Origin: Hymenolepis diminuta | Taxonomy: Eukaryota; Platyhelminthes; Cestoda; Cyclophyllidea; Hymenolepididae | Direction of reading: 5' to 3' | Assembly (NCBI GenBank): GCA_900708905.1 | Contig: CAADRB010000096.1 | Location: 38,599-102,598 of the forward strand | DNA: 64,000 bases | In this document: positions 1 through 11,989 of the stretch, piece by piece | How the letters are laid out: every line of letters starts with the position of its first letter | How positions within the stretch are numbered: position 1 is the first letter of the stretch | Made by a program: the position numbers and the translations under genes | The notes under the pieces: model-generated | What the model saw: the letters and a program-made list of their open reading frames with translations, nothing else | Database searches by the model: none | Told to the model about the DNA's origin: nothing

Positions 1-59
1 TTGGTTGGTGTAATTTGCTGGCTGCGAACTCAGGTTATTCTCACACGACCTGCAATAAT

Positions 60-1320
60 GCCCACCACAAAGAGATCTGTGATAAGGTCAGGGGTCTCTT
101 GAATTCCCAGAAGTGAGACCATGTCCTAAACATCCCCAGTTCATCGCCACAAGTGGTACACACACTCCAATCAGAATTTCGTTATTTGTTGCGTTGGCTG
201 CTGACCAGACTTCACTCACATTTATCTCCTCAATTCTAAAGCATTTCACATACCATATTTTATCATTCAAATAACACCGACATTTACGGCTCCTTCGATT
301 CACCACTCACCTGGCACACGAAAACTTTGTGCACCCGTCCACGAGCGCTTTGTTTTGAAGGTTGTGTGCCGGAAGCCACAATCTAAGGGTGGCTAGCGGT
401 GATATATTTTCAATGCCGCCATATACATATTCCACGGCAGCATTAACTACTCTATCAAAAGCATTAATTTCAGCAAATCGTAATCACCTCACTCATGAGG
501 AAACCTCGACAATTGGACGTGGACAACGTCATTGACACTCAAATATTTTCCGAACAGAGGGAAGGAGGCAAAAAACACCATTAGATGTGCACTCACCTCT
601 TCACCTTTGTCTAATAGTGAGAGATTGAATTTCTCAAATTTGCAGACTCACGTTAATGAAAATGCTGAGCCGTTCTCGTTGAACACGCATTCCACGAAAG
701 CGTGAAAATCAATTCGATTTTGCATCTGGGTTGACAATTTCAAGGTTGTTAATCAGGCTGCGTTTGGTCTGCTAACGATATGCAAACTCTCCACTTTTAA
801 ACTTCCGTTCTGCTTGAAATTTACAGGCAGTTCGCAAAGTGATTGGGTTTTGACGACATGGCACTCAGTAACTGAGAATTCACTGTCAGTCAATAGCTGA
901 AATTTTGGCCTTCAGTATCATGAGTTTAACCTTGAAATCTCCTGAAAATCATTCAAGTTTGCACTCACTTACTACTCTACCTCTGTGAATTCTTTGCTTT
1001 CCATCACTAAAATGTGGAACAACCCAATTAAAAGAACATTAGGTTACCCATCCTGCTCCCGCTCCCAGTGAACTGCACAGAAAAACGTGATCTCAGATTA
1101 CAGAGCCATATCAACATTCCACGCCACAAACCCAACCAACCACTTATTGACTTCATCGAGTTATCCACCTCCACTTCTGTGCGTGTTTCACGCCTTCCTC
1201 TCCACGTTGTTAATAAGTTGCCAAGCCAGACATCCAGTCCATCATCGCTTGATAAATCATCCGATTTAATTTCCGTCTTCATGAAAATTACTTTCCTCAA
1301 TTCAGCACCTCAATTTCGTT
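60..1320 (-). pseudogene. Kelch-family copy K1: BTB and BACK exons, deleted
   Basis: Read on the minus strand, this is the 5' half of a KLHL-type gene. A first BTB exon (725-652) begins after a CAG acceptor with an ATG and ends at GTGAGT. A second BTB exon (451-311) follows, with the end-of-BTB pattern VVNAAVEYVYGGIENIS, ending at GTGAGT. The BACK exon (235-60) starts IEEINVSEVWSAANAT. Compared with the full BACK exon at 32,279-31,916, about 170 nt are missing from its middle; the join falls at the repeated word GACAT. DNA at 860-1,320 resembles the upstream intron and 5' part of other copies. Family knowledge: KLHL proteins are substrate adaptors of Cullin-3 ubiquitin ligases, with BTB binding Cullin-3 and Kelch binding substrate. 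No Kelch exon follows, because the window edge is reached. Confidence 0.72.
1055..1250. repeat. Inverted duplicate of 29,510-29,700
   Basis: This stretch matches the reverse complement of 29,510-29,700 by eye. Shared words include a CTCCCAGTGAA core and the encoded run LRSRFS/LRSSFS followed by FTGS. It is probably part of the 5' end of the Kelch-type gene, since it lies upstream of the BTB exons of copy K1 and of the BACK exon of copy K15. Confidence 0.55.
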
Positions 1321-1454
1321 GAAAGGGACACTGTTTTAAGGGAATTTATGAAGCGGCACTTCACCTTTCTGGCTTCCATTTGAATGGCATTTAATCAAAT
1401 AGTTGAAAGTTTTTATGTGACTTTGTCATCTATCGCACCCTCTTAACTTGACTT

Positions 1455-3215
1455 CTCCCTTCACCTCTCAGCTGTCGAGGATCCTTGACCCAATGTCCAT
1501 TTCTCAGAGGTAGAAGAGTTGCTGCTGTCAAGGAAGAATAATCTGTGAATGTTTTTGCCCACTTTTACTTGACAGGTAAATGCAGCATTTCTGTGCCAAT
1601 GGCCAACAACAAATTATCATTACTCTAAAATTGAATGATTTCAAAGTGATTTCAAGTTTAAATCGTGCTACTGAAAGTCACAATTTCTATTATTAATAGA
1701 CAGTGACTGCTCTGTTGCAGGGTGGTGTAGTACCTCACTTTCACAGAAACCTGGCGTCAGTCATGCTCAAACGCCTTGTTACACGTTAAGTTGTATTTGG
1801 CGACACAGTTGTGAGTATTTTCAAATCCGAATATTCCGACTTGGAGACTGAACTCAAACTGCCGCACAGAATATGTTGGCGTATTGGTTCTTTTCAAAAT
1901 GAATCCCTCGAAGCTCTCTGTTTTTCCATTAAATAAGAGACATGATGAACGATCTTAGACAAAATCGTATTTATCGGTGGATTGGAGGAGGGTATAGATA
2001 ACCCCTGGTCAGGTAGAGTTGGTTTGATGGATCCTTCGACGGGTAGAGTGTCACCTATTCCCAACATGTTAAATGCTAGGAAGTGGTTAGCTTTCGTGAA
2101 AACCGAAAAAAATTTCTGTGTTTAGCGATGGAATGGTGTTGAACACTCCGGGCGTTTATTCAAGCGAATTTTACGAGGCTACTTCAGAAAGTTAATGTCC
2201 TTTTTGAGTGTCCTTAGCGTTATTCATCACACCACTGGGTGGTCTTTAAGAGAGAGTGAAATAGAGAGTTGTTGCCTCCTTCCAGATTGTCACTTCTTCC
2301 GCCCATGCTAGAAGAAAGGAGGCTGTGTGCTGCTGTCAGCATAGCAAACTCCAGCGAATTGGTGATTTGTGGAATTGGAAGGAACCAAGTGGGTCTCCGC
2401 TCCACAGAGTTGCTGATACATTTGGTGGGTGAAGGAGGCGAGAAGTGGCAATGGCGTCCCTTCTCTCCAGTAAATGAAGAACACGGTGGTGATATTCTCG
2501 CTGCTTATTTCCAAGGGAGAGTCTACGTAGTTGGCTGTAGAGAGTACGTGGACGCGATGGAGATGCTAGACGTGACAGCAGACGGTCAGTGGACCTCCTT
2601 GACCTACAATGGTTGGTCTCTTTGCCAACCCCTTCGCGTCGGCTCAATGATGAGTGATTGACAGTCTATTATTTATAGCAGGTTATTTAAATTATTTATC
2701 ATTTAATTTCACATCTTGTTTTAATGCTTCCCTTTTAAAGAGAAAATTCATTTACACCGCTTTTGTTTTATTTTGAATTGCGCAGATTATGATTCGTCTT
2801 CTGTTTATTCTATTGAACTGGAAAGCGACCAGGAAGTAAGTTCGCGGGAGTCAAGCTCATATTCTCTCCCCATAATCCTGTAATTTTTGCATCTTTCTAT
2901 CTTTATCATTCCATAGCGTCGAAACACCGAATTTTGGCGAATGAAGGAAATCCGGAAAGATAGTACTTACGTGTTGTTGACGACGATTCAATTGAAATGA
3001 TGAAATCACAGAAATAAACACAATCATCTCAGCTTCCTTTGTTTATCTTAACCTGATGCCATTCTGTCATTTGAATGCATTACATATGAAACACCGTGTG
3101 GTTGAGTTTACAATGGGAGATTTCGGTGGATTGCCTTCGAGTTGGTTCAATGTGAGCGATCGAATTCTCAGCGGGTTTTGTTCCACACACCACAGTCAAC
3201 ACATTTCTTCTGCTT
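1455..3215 (+). pseudogene. Kelch-family copy K2: linker, both Kelch exons and 3' end
   Basis: A linker exon (about 1,811-1,905, DLETELKLPHRI) is followed by Kelch exon 1 starting at 1,959 after a TTAG acceptor (DKIVFIGG, then STGRVSPIPNMLNARKW). Kelch exon 2 runs about 2,275-2,660 and is open for 130 codons, including LVICGIGR, STELLI, KWQWRPFSP and FQGRVYVVGC, a typical Kelch blade series. A short exon near 2,785-2,836 carries VYSIELESDQE before GTAAGT. Kelch exon 1 is frameshifted near 2,105 in a run of A's (TEKN then out of frame), and its usual GC donor is changed, so this is a pseudogene. The block from 1,600 to about 3,215 recurs inverted at 13,265-11,990. Confidence 0.72.
1480..1600 (-). 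repeat. About 110-bp repeat, copy 1 of 5
   Basis: This unit contains the sense-orientation words CAGAAATGCTGCATTTACTT and GACAGCAGCAACTCTTCTACC. It recurs at 4,410-4,510 (+), 13,225-13,262 (+, partial), 14,930-15,060 (+) and 25,935-26,065 (+). In most places it sits beside a Kelch-family fragment, so it is likely part of an intron or flank of the original gene. Confidence 0.75.
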
Positions 3216-4389
3216 GCTAATTTCAAGTTCGACTAAAAAGGGTAATCAGTTGGTCATTTTTTGTCATTTGAGTGGAAAAATACTACATTTAGAGGCTAAT
3301 TTGGAGGGATTGAATTACTGAAAGCACTTTAAATAGGCATTTGAAAGTCGTGTTATAAAAATGTGAGGCAAAGTGCGTCTTTTGAATGAATTGGTGGAAG
3401 TGAGGATGATAGTGGAAATTCACAGACACCAATTCGATATTTTGTGCATTATCGTGGGATTTTTTTCCAGTGCAACACCAAATGTTTAAGCATACGATCG
3501 GAAATTTCGGTGGATGTTCTCCGAGTTGGTTCAACGCGCGCTGTAGAATTCGAAAAACCTTTGTTTCCATTGAACGATGACACAGAGAAAAGCAATTGTC
3601 AGGTGGTTTTGAATTAACTGAGGAAAAGATATGAGCAGGAATTCGATGGGTTCGTTAAGGCACGACAGATGGTTTTATGCGCCACGGGCACATAAAAGAC
3701 GTCACTCCAGCTTGGTGAACGAAAAACCGAAGTATTGTCATAGAGAATGTGAATATAAAAGTGATTGTGGAAATGCATAGATTCATCATTCAACTTGGTA
3801 AGCACAATTCTTCGTGCTCTAATATTGAAACTGCCGTTTGCTTTAGATAGGTGCTATCTCTTAGGTGGATCTCCAGTACCATAATTAACGTACTCCAAAC
3901 TCGCAATCTGAGAAGTTCTTGATGCGAATGTGCAGAAGCAATGGGAAATACAAAATACAAGAGTCATCATGAATTACTCTCTAAAAGGAAAAGAATATAT
4001 GAGGCACGCATGTTAATTGTTTTCAATAAGACACGAAACTTTTTGCAATTAATTTACTTACTTACTACTTATTTTATTTAAGTAGATTTGAATATGGCTT
4101 TCAGCTTAAGGTTCAGCGATAGGATGGGAAGAATTAGGGACGATTCCCACGACGACAATTTGATGACACTGTAAAATTTCGTTGATGGGTTCACTGTTTT
4201 GAGAGAATTTATTTAGTCCCACTTCTATTTTACTCATAGTTAGAATTTCACGTTTGCTTCATGCTTTTTTCATATCTGAAGAAAACCGCCTTTTATCTAC
4301 TTCGCTTTCAATATCACTATTCTCATCTTAGTTGGTTCAAATTGGGTGGCAGCTCTTCCAAGTGAGTCACCTTGAATTCATTCATTTTA
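3216..4389. other. Non-coding; diverged 3' parts of the Kelch-type gene
   Basis: No exon can be supported. The stretch 3,245-3,545 resembles, by eye, segments at 28,290-28,460 (+) and in inverse orientation 6,170-6,330, 19,735-19,930, 20,580-20,830, 24,720-24,880 and 35,220-35,330. In copy K14 this segment follows the YSIEL exon, so it is probably the 3' end of the Kelch-type gene. Near 3,870-3,920 the minus strand resembles unit 3 (LEYVNYGTGDPPK). Confidence 0.45.
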
Positions 4390-5000
4390 GAGTAATGATA
4401 ATTAGTTATTAGCCATTGGCACAGAAATGCTGCATTTACTTGTCTAGCAAAAGTGAGCATAAACATTCACTGACTCCTCCTCTTTGACAGCAGCAACACT
4501 TCTACCACTTTTTGAATGAAGTTTACGAGGCTGCTTCAGGAAGGCGAGTTATATTTTAATATTTACTTACCGTTAGCCATTATGTCATTTGGTGTCCTTA
4601 AGTACGAAAGAGTTGCTGCGCCTTCTAGATGGTCGCTTCTACCACTCATGATCCAAGAAAGAATGCTGTGTGCTGCCGTCAACATTCCAGATTCTGGTGT
4701 CTTGGTCATTGGTGAAATTGGAAGGAAGGGATTAGATCTCCGCTCCACAGAGTTGCTGACGCGGCGGTCTGGTGAGGAATGCATCAAAAATCGTCCTAGT
4801 TACTTCAGAAGAGCGAGTCTTTGATGTGGATTGGGAAAAGAACGCTGACGTCTTCGAGATGCTGGACGTGAATCATGGTCTGTACTTTGCTCAAAGTGGG
4901 ACGTTGGCCCTTCGTAAAAATAAGGCTGGCATTGAGCATTTCCTCTTCTAGATCTGAGCAATTACTGCAGTGGTATGCTTCTGTTTCAACATAATAAATG
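4390..5000 (+). pseudogene. Kelch-family copy K3: Kelch exon junction fragment
   Basis: It starts with the 110-bp repeat, which passes directly into the end of Kelch exon 1 (KFTRLLQEG reading; in the sense frame YEAASG). The conserved GC donor (AAG then GCGAGT) and an intron of similar size follow. Kelch exon 2 begins at the CTTCTAG acceptor (RWSLLPLMIQERMLCAAVN, VLVIGEIG, LRSTELLTRR) and breaks off at about 4,775 after SGEE. The following bases to 5,000 do not match other copies clearly. The direct join of an upstream intron repeat to the middle of Kelch exon 1 shows a large internal deletion. Confidence 0.65.
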
Positions 5001-6165
5001 ATCAAAAGTTCTCAGCCACAGTTATTTAAGATTTTTAAATCTCGTCAAATAGTTCCAACGGTAGACCACTTTAATAATTCCATTAATTTGAGTAATTTCG
5101 TGAGTTTGTGAGATTGTCTCAGATAAATTCTCCATTCTAGATCGAGTCAGCGCTATCGTAGAATTTGAATTTAATAATCCACATTTTCATCATGCGTACT
5201 ATTAGCTTGCATCCCTTCTTATAGTTCTTTAACCATTTCGGATCCTTGGCCACGTTGAAAACAAGGACATTATCATCCAAGATAGTTAACTTGCAGATCT
5301 TTTTAGTTGCGGAATTTCAGTAGGTAGTTTATTATATTTAATGTGTGGCATATTCTTTGTGGCCATCTGCGAATGCACCTCTGACTTTTCCATTTCAACA
5401 ACATGATAAATGCGGGTTACTGTTGTATTGGTTTCACGTCCTCTACGGGATCATTAATTTATGTTTCTTTGTTTGGTACAGAAGTTCGTAGTCATTAGTT
5501 CGTTCGGGAGGTTCCCTCTCTTCGATCTTCCTTTGCCCCCTTCATTTGTCATCTCCTGTTTAACGTTCTCGTTAATTGTGCTTTATTCCCACGGTTGACT
5601 ATCTGCACCACTTTCATTGATTAATGGTTCTTTGTCCTCTTCTTTCTTTATCATATCGGACAAGCGTTCGCCTTTTTCTATAACCTTTTTAATTAAGTCG
5701 AGGATATCGTCAATAAGATTCGTTGGCAACCTCTTTCCACTATATTCCAAGTACAGCATTGAAGCGTACCATCTCTTCGGTAGTGAATATTAAAAATTTT
5801 GTCATACGAGCAACACTTTCTTTCTTGAAACTCTTGCCTCAAAATCTCAAATTTCTGAATCCTGTTTGTTTGTCTGTTGTGCAATAAAAATTTAGTCATC
5901 GTCCGACGTTCTTTGGAATTGCAACCCATAACTCCTCGCAGCGCAGGTAAATCTTAGCACAAATCAACCTCTCCCATGAAATTGGAGCCAGTCTGTATGA
6001 TTGAACCACGAAATTTCATATACCGTATTAATTTAGCGAGGTATTTAACTTCCTGCTTGGTCATCTTTGCCGCGTGTCGTTCGGAAAGGAGCACGCCGAA
6101 CCACCTCCTGCTCAAACGAATTCGTGGCTGCGAATTCCCACGACTGTCCCCCTTTTAACCCATTC
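5001..6165. other. No recognisable gene
   Basis: AT-rich sequence with only short open frames on both strands. A 78-codon minus-strand frame (5,929-5,693) has no recognisable motif and no matching copy elsewhere in the window. Confidence 0.4.
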
Positions 6166-6399
6166 AATAAATGGCGTATCTCGTCTCGCATTAGTAAACC
6201 ACAAATTCTTAAACATCTATTTCAAGTGTTTTCAGCACTTTAATTTTGATGACTCTCTTCGAATCAGCCTCAAAATATGGCATTTTTCTACTCAAATGAC
6301 AAAGGATGGCCAGTTGCTCCTTTGTGGCAAAACTTAATGGCAGGTCAAGAGAAAAGAAAGCAAAGGTGAACTGAGCTTGTTTCAATAATTTGAATCAAA

Positions 6400-8035
6400 C
6401 TGCTGCCAACACTTCGCCGGGTTCAGCTTTCTAGATTTTCTTCCTCTGTCCCAATTTAGTATGCTGTTGCAAAGGAGGAAGAAGAGAAGAGACGTAGAAG
6501 TCCGCCGGATTGGAAGAAGAGAACTAGGACCTGCCTTCCACAAACCTACTTTCAGATCGCCTTCCAGTTCAATCGAATAAACAGTAGGCGAGCAAATGAA
6601 ATGAAACAAAAGTGGAGCCAGTGGATTTGGTTTGCTAAAAGAAAATAAGTAAATCATGAGTCAATATTAAAAATTGTACGTCAAGACAACTGCTCAAAGT
6701 TACTCTGTTTTCCATTAAAAAATCGAAGGTAGCAATAAAAATATTAATAAAAACCTTCACTTCAGTTGGCCCTGATAATTAAATACAAACTGATATTTAA
6801 TTAATTTTTTAGTCGAGTGAAATGGAAAATTTAAAAGACCAATTCATTAACAAATCTCGCACAAATAGTTGGTTGCCAACTCTCGACATTGAATCGAGGT
6901 GAAGTCGCTTGCCACAGGAAGGACCAAAGGAGGTCAAGGAGGTCCGCTGGCCGCCCACTGCCACTTCCAGCATTTTTATTGCATCAAGGTACTCTGCACA
7001 GTAAGCAACATACACTCTCCCTTGGAAATAAATACCAAGGGGGCCGCCATCATGTTTCCCATTCATTGGAGAGAGGGGACGTCATTTCCCCTCCTTGCCT
7101 TCCTCCCTACCTCCTTCACACGATCGCAATGTCAGCAACCCTGTTGAGCGGAGAGCTATGTCGTTTCGCCCTCTCCACCGATGGCCAAGACTCCAGAGTT
7201 CGTAATGTTAACGGAAGCACACCACCTTCCTTCTTCAATTATTTGTGGCAAAGACGACCACCTGGAAAGAGACGACAATTCTCTCTATCTGTTTCCCTCT
7301 CCCTCTCTCTTAATGACTACCCAATGGCATGACGACCAACGGAAAGGAAAATCGGGAATGAACTTGCCCTCCTGAAGCAGCCTCGTAAATTTCACCCGAA
7401 AAATACTGGGAGAAACCGTCATAGTCCAATGACAAAAATAAAAGCTTCGTTTTTGGTTGCCAACGCCTTCTGTCTGGCAGTCCCTACCTCAGAACATTTC
7501 GCACTGAACATCCTCACAACTGTGTTGTCATTTTCAATCTTATGTGCAGCGAGCCTTGACTCCCCTGCGAGTCATCTCCTCCAAATTAATAAATTATTTT
7601 TCACAAATGCGATTCCTCTGTGTGGAATTGAAGTCAATTTTGAAGTATTTAAACAAACCTCCATTCAACGGGAATGTCTATGTCCTCCGCTAAGAGATCA
7701 GCGATAAGGTCAGGCGTATTTTGAATTCCCAGAAGTGAGACCTTGTCTCTGAACGTAGAAGTGCGAGCTGTGCGTGCCTTGTCATCTCTCGATGCGTTCC
7801 TCCACGCTGATAATGCCTCTCCTTTAGATATTCCCCACCCTTGTGCCATTCAAGAGCATTCAAAGTAGTTCAGCATGCCTTTTCTTATCGTATCCAAGTG
7901 AAAGAGTCGAGATGCCCTAAACATCTCCCAGTTCATCGCCACCGGAGGTGCTTTCATCCCAATTAGATCTTCGTTCATCGTTGCATTTGCTGTTGACCCG
8001 ACTTCACTCGCATTTATTCTCTCAATCCAAAAATA
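6400..8035 (-). pseudogene. Kelch-family copy K4: BACK to Kelch, one stop in BACK
   Basis: On the minus strand the BACK exon runs 8,027-7,659 and ends GAATGGAG before GTTTGT. It stays in frame for about 120 codons (IERINASEVGSTANAT, PVAMNWEMFRASRLFHLD, EALSAWRNASRDD, DLIADLLAEDIDIPVEW) with one TGA at 7,852-7,850, where other copies have an Arg codon. Its splice acceptor, AG in K1 and K16, reads TG here. Then come the end of Kelch exon 1 (to about 7,370, with a GC-type donor GCAAGT), Kelch exon 2 (about 7,270-6,809, including FQGRVYVAYC and GNQLFV) and a VYSIELEGDLK exon near 6,590-6,555 ending at a GT donor. The changed acceptor and internal stop argue that this copy is dead. Confidence 0.72.
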
Positions 8036-8361
8036 TTTCATAAATCACTCTGTATCGTTTGAAAAATGCAGGCATCTTTGGCTCACAAAATGTTTCTCCT
8101 AGTTCTATCCAGCCAGATTATCATCATTTCGTCATTTATGGCTTAATAAATAAATATAAATTAAAAACACATTGAAAAATGAATCCAATTGTCAAGCAGT
8201 TTGTCTTCCCTATCCGAAGGAAAATGAAAGCGCCCATAGGAAAGCATTTTGTTGTTCCTTCACTGACTCAACTTCTCCACGAACCACCTTCTGCAAATTA
8301 ATGAATTGTATTTCAAAATCTGCAGAAATGAAGTCAATTTGGATGCATTTACACAAACCTC

Positions 8362-8740
8362 CATTCTTGGGGGATATCTTTGCTCTTAACATTGAGATTT
8401 GTCAAATTTCCTCTACTATCTTCAATTCTCAGAAAAAGAATAAACTTACGGAATTCATTTTGTGCGAGTTGCATGTTCTCCGTCATTTTTCGACGAATTT
8501 CTCCACCTCAAAAGCGCATCCACTTTCGTTGTCTCCAAACATTGTGCCATCAGAGGGTAACCAAGGAGGCTCATCGTGCCTTTTATCTCCTTATTCACAT
8601 GGAAAATGTCAGGATGCCCTAACCATTTCCTAGTTCATTGCCACCAGATATGAACGCACCCCAATTAGATGTTTATTCTTTATTGCGTTGGCTGCTGACC
8701 AGACTTCACTGACATGTGTCGCCTCAATCAAAAAAGATTT
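8362..8740 (-). pseudogene. Kelch-family copy K5: decayed BACK exon
   Basis: Minus-strand sequence from about 8,735 reads VSEVWSAANA and then breaks into stops (ATGAACTAGG, where other copies have MNWEM). The end of the exon, AATGGAG before GTTTGT, is at about 8,370-8,358. The middle cannot be aligned in one frame. Confidence 0.5.
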
Positions 8741-8949
8741 CATTAATTTTTCCATTTACCAGAATTTCAATAAAGTAAGCTACAATTATAAATCATTGAA
8801 AGGTAAAATGTCTGGAATACATCGGGACGATACTTAATAAATTAGCATTCACTTTACTGCAAACGCAGTAAAACGCGTTTATTTGGTTCGCAGCGCAATC
8901 AAGACTCAGATTTCAAGACATTTCGCCAGGAAAAATTGCTCAAACCTAC

Positions 8950-10465
8950 TGAACCTACTGGACGCACATTCAGCGTGGAGGAAGGCATCGAGAGATGGCG
9001 AAGCATATACAGCTCCCACTATTGCATTCAGAGACATGATCTCACTTTCTGGAATTCAAGATACACTTGACCTTATCATCGGCCTCTTTGTGGAGGACAT
9101 AGACATTCCCGTGGAATGGAGGTTTGTTTAAATATCTCTTAAACATCTGCTTCAGTATCCCCAAATTTTACCTTAAGCCACTTTATCTCTATCATTTCTG
9201 TATATGAACTTAACAGAAAAGTGCACCAGAAATGACACCGCTGACTGCGCTTCAGACGATAAAGACAGTGAATTATGGTACAGCACCACATAAAATTTCA
9301 CATAAATTTCAGAGAAGTACGTGCGCAATCACCACCTGGTCCGTAAATGCATCTGAGTAGTTCGTATTTCCACTTTTGATTAATGGAATATCGGGGAGGA
9401 TATTTCATATAAATATTTGAAAGAAATGATGTCACGTGATGATGCCTCCCATTTTCAACTCATTCGCATATTCGACCAGTTACAAGTTTGTGAAAGATAT
9501 TTTGTCAATTTGTAGGAGGTGGCTCGCATAGGGACGGAAGATTGCAAAGAAACAACTGACCACTTCCTACTCTAAGCATTCTTTTTCCACTGAAGCGAAG
9601 GGAGAATCATCTGCGTAAGTTGGTTTTCATTTTGCAGCATTTGGTTCTATAGAAAACCCCACACAGATGTGCATTCTCAACCCGGAATGTTCCGAAGTGG
9701 AGCTTGAGGACCAATTTCCTGTCAAATGACAAGTGAACGTTATTGCATTTCAAAGTGTGTTACTCTAATTTACCGCTTTTTATAAAATACGAGAAATGGT
9801 GAATACTTTCCTTCTCCGATGTCAGACAAACTGGTTTTTATCGGTGGTTGGGAAATTAAAAATAATCCTTTCACAAGAAGAGTTGACCTGATTGATATCC
9901 CGACAGGTGAAGTGTCATCTTTTCCAGACATGATAAACGCCAGGTGCTTCCCAGTTGGCACAGATACTGAAAAAGAAATTTTCGTCTTTGACTCTAGGAG
10001 GTTTTCGAATGGGGTATACGAGACTGCTTCAGGAAGGCGAGTTGTAATTTAATTTTTATTTTCCATTGGTCATTATGCCATTCTGTGGTCTTAAGATACC
10101 AAAAGAATTGCTGGCTCCTTCTAGATGGTCGCTTTTACCACCAATGATTGAAGAAAGATGGAAGTGTGCTGTCGTCAACATTCCAGGCTCTGACGTCTTG
10201 GTCATTGGTAGAATTGGAAAAAGGCCATTACCTCTCCGTTCCACATAGTTGCTGATGCGGTGGTCTGGTAAAGGTGGAGATGGAGGAGGAGAGAAGTGGC
10301 AATGGCTTCCCTACACTACAATGAATAAAGACCACCGTGGTGATCCTCTTGAAGTTTATTTCCAAGGGAGAGTCTACGTTGTTGGCTGTGGAGTATGCGT
10401 GAACAAGAGGGAGATGCTGGACGTGGCAACAGGCGGTCATTAGACCTCCTTATTCAGTATTTTAT
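8950..10465 (+). pseudogene. Kelch-family copy K6: BACK end to Kelch exon 2
   Basis: Exons in order: BACK 3' part ending at 9,121 (AWRKASRDGEAYTA, FRDMISLSGIQDT, DIDIPVEW); linker 1 from 9,516 (RRWLA then a stop); linker 2 about 9,660-9,760; Kelch exon 1 at 9,826-10,036 (DKLVFIGGWEIKNNPF, VSSFPDMINA, KEIFVF); and Kelch exon 2 from 10,125 (RWSLLPPMIEERWKCAVVN, VLVIGRIG, FQGRVYVVGCGV). The 88-nt intron 10,037-10,124 starts with GC. Joining the two exons gives SGRWSLLPP in frame. Lesions are TAG near 10,246 (LRST then stop) and TAG near 10,441. At about 10,465 the sequence passes into unit 2. Confidence 0.75.
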
Positions 10466-10499
10466 TAAATTTAATAAATATATTATATAATATTCAAGA

Positions 10500-11425
10500 C
10501 GATGTGATGTGCCTTCAGCGCATCCATGGTCTTGACATAACAAGACTGACAGTAAAGGTGACCCGAGTGAATCAAATGTCTTTATTAAAAATGCATGACA
10601 TATCTCAAAATTCTCAGCAAGATGCATTTCAACATTGAAAATGTATAGAATATACAGATGTCCTTCATCTGAGCTCCGGAATTATCAGATCAACTGCTGT
10701 ATCAAAGGGAAGCTATTCACCTATTCCTGCTCTGCCCAAGGAAAATCTGTGTGGTGCCATTCCCTTTTCCAACAAGTCTTGTGGCATCCACCTACTGGAT
10801 ATGGCATTTCACAAGTTCCTAAATCATCTTCGGATTTGTGGTGATAGACCCGCCAGTGACCTCTCATCTCACTTCCATTAGCAAAGAGTCGATAGAATCG
10901 AGAGCTTGCAAACATGCTTTCTCTTTCACGCGCATCTTTCAGTTGTGGTTCTTTCAACGATACGATGTCCAAATTTCGCCTTTTTCTCTCCATTCCAACT
11001 CTTTGGATGTGCAGATGTAGAGGCATCTACTGTTGGTAAGTGGTACTTAGATAACACCTTTGACAAAATCTCATATTTTCCGTGAAGACTTGCATACAGA
11101 TTTAATTTTGTATTTGAATTTGTGCGTCAAGGTTTATCAGGGAGACTTTATCTGCTTGAATTTTAACACTTCTTTGCCACCTACAGCTCAGTCTTTGCAT
11201 CATTCTGCGAGAAATGTTCTCAACCGTCCGTGGTCTGATGTCTCTCATCTCAAGATAGAAAACTGTGGGGAAATAGTAGAAATGGAAGATTTAAATAAAT
11301 TCTCATAATCTATCCCTCGGCTCGAGTTCTAATCGAAAACACCTTCTATCTTAGAATGGGAGTCAGTTTCATTAACCGTCCTTTGGGATGTTTAATATCC
11401 AGGTTCACAGCTCTGTCAGCTCTCG
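10500..11425 (-). pseudogene. Unit 2, copy b: last exons with poly(A) signal
   Basis: On the minus strand, the end of one exon (about 11,425-11,345, reading AVNLDIKHPKGRLMKLTPIL then TAG) is followed by a region with an acceptor CCCCACAG near 11,265. The last exon is 11,026-10,721, 101 codons, starting ATG after a CAACAG acceptor. It reads HLHIQRVGMERKRRN, FYRLFANGSE, GHWRVYHHK, MPYPVGGCHKTCWKRE and HTDFPWAEQE. The second copy at 17,456 keeps most of this frame, so it was once protein coding. I do not recognise the family. AATAAA lies at 10,586-10,581 in this orientation, about 135 nt beyond the stop. It could be a duplicated host gene or a non-autonomous element. Confidence 0.55.
10581..10586 (-). 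terminator. Poly(A) signal AATAAA of unit 2
   Basis: The hexamer is present at the matching place in both 3' copies of unit 2 (here and at 17,682-17,687), within a conserved stretch ending GACATTT. Confidence 0.5.
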
Positions 11426-11989
11426 TGTTCTAATCGATAACCCCTTCATCGAATTCTACTACGTTCCCAAGGAAATTTTTTAACAACTTAGGAAAGTCTA
11501 AAGGTTTTTGGTAGTTAAGGCCGTTAATTCTGCAACCAAACCAACTTCTTCACAGATTAATTGTCCTCTTGTGTGACCCCACCTCCCTTTTCTTGGTTCC
11601 CTTTCGATTCCTCTACCAATATGTCCTTCCTCATCCCAATTTCCCTGTCTGCGACTGATACTTGATAGGAGTGGCGACCTCAATTATACACGTCAATTTA
11701 TCTCCTGCTTTGTCGTTATGGAACAGATAATTTAGACTCATTTTACACTTCAGTCTGCAATTATTCTGCAAATGAACGAACACCTTCTCCCTCACTCTCT
11801 GATTACCCTTTTTCAGTCGAACTTGAAATTATCATTACTGGTAACTCACTATGCACGAGAATTTCCCAACTTCGTAGGGTCACCAACTTATGCGGTACAA
11901 ATTACTGGGTCATTGAATGTTCGGAACTAATGAACCAGTATCAGAATCTAAGGCAATAAGTAGCTGCTAGCAGGTGCAAACAAGAATTC
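11426..11989. other. No gene; short matches to 32,890-32,965
   Basis: The reverse complement of about 11,580-11,655 (GACAGGGAAATTGGG, then ATATTGGTAGAGGAATCGAA) matches 32,890-32,965, just upstream of another unit 2 fragment. The rest shows no coding pattern. Confidence 0.45.
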
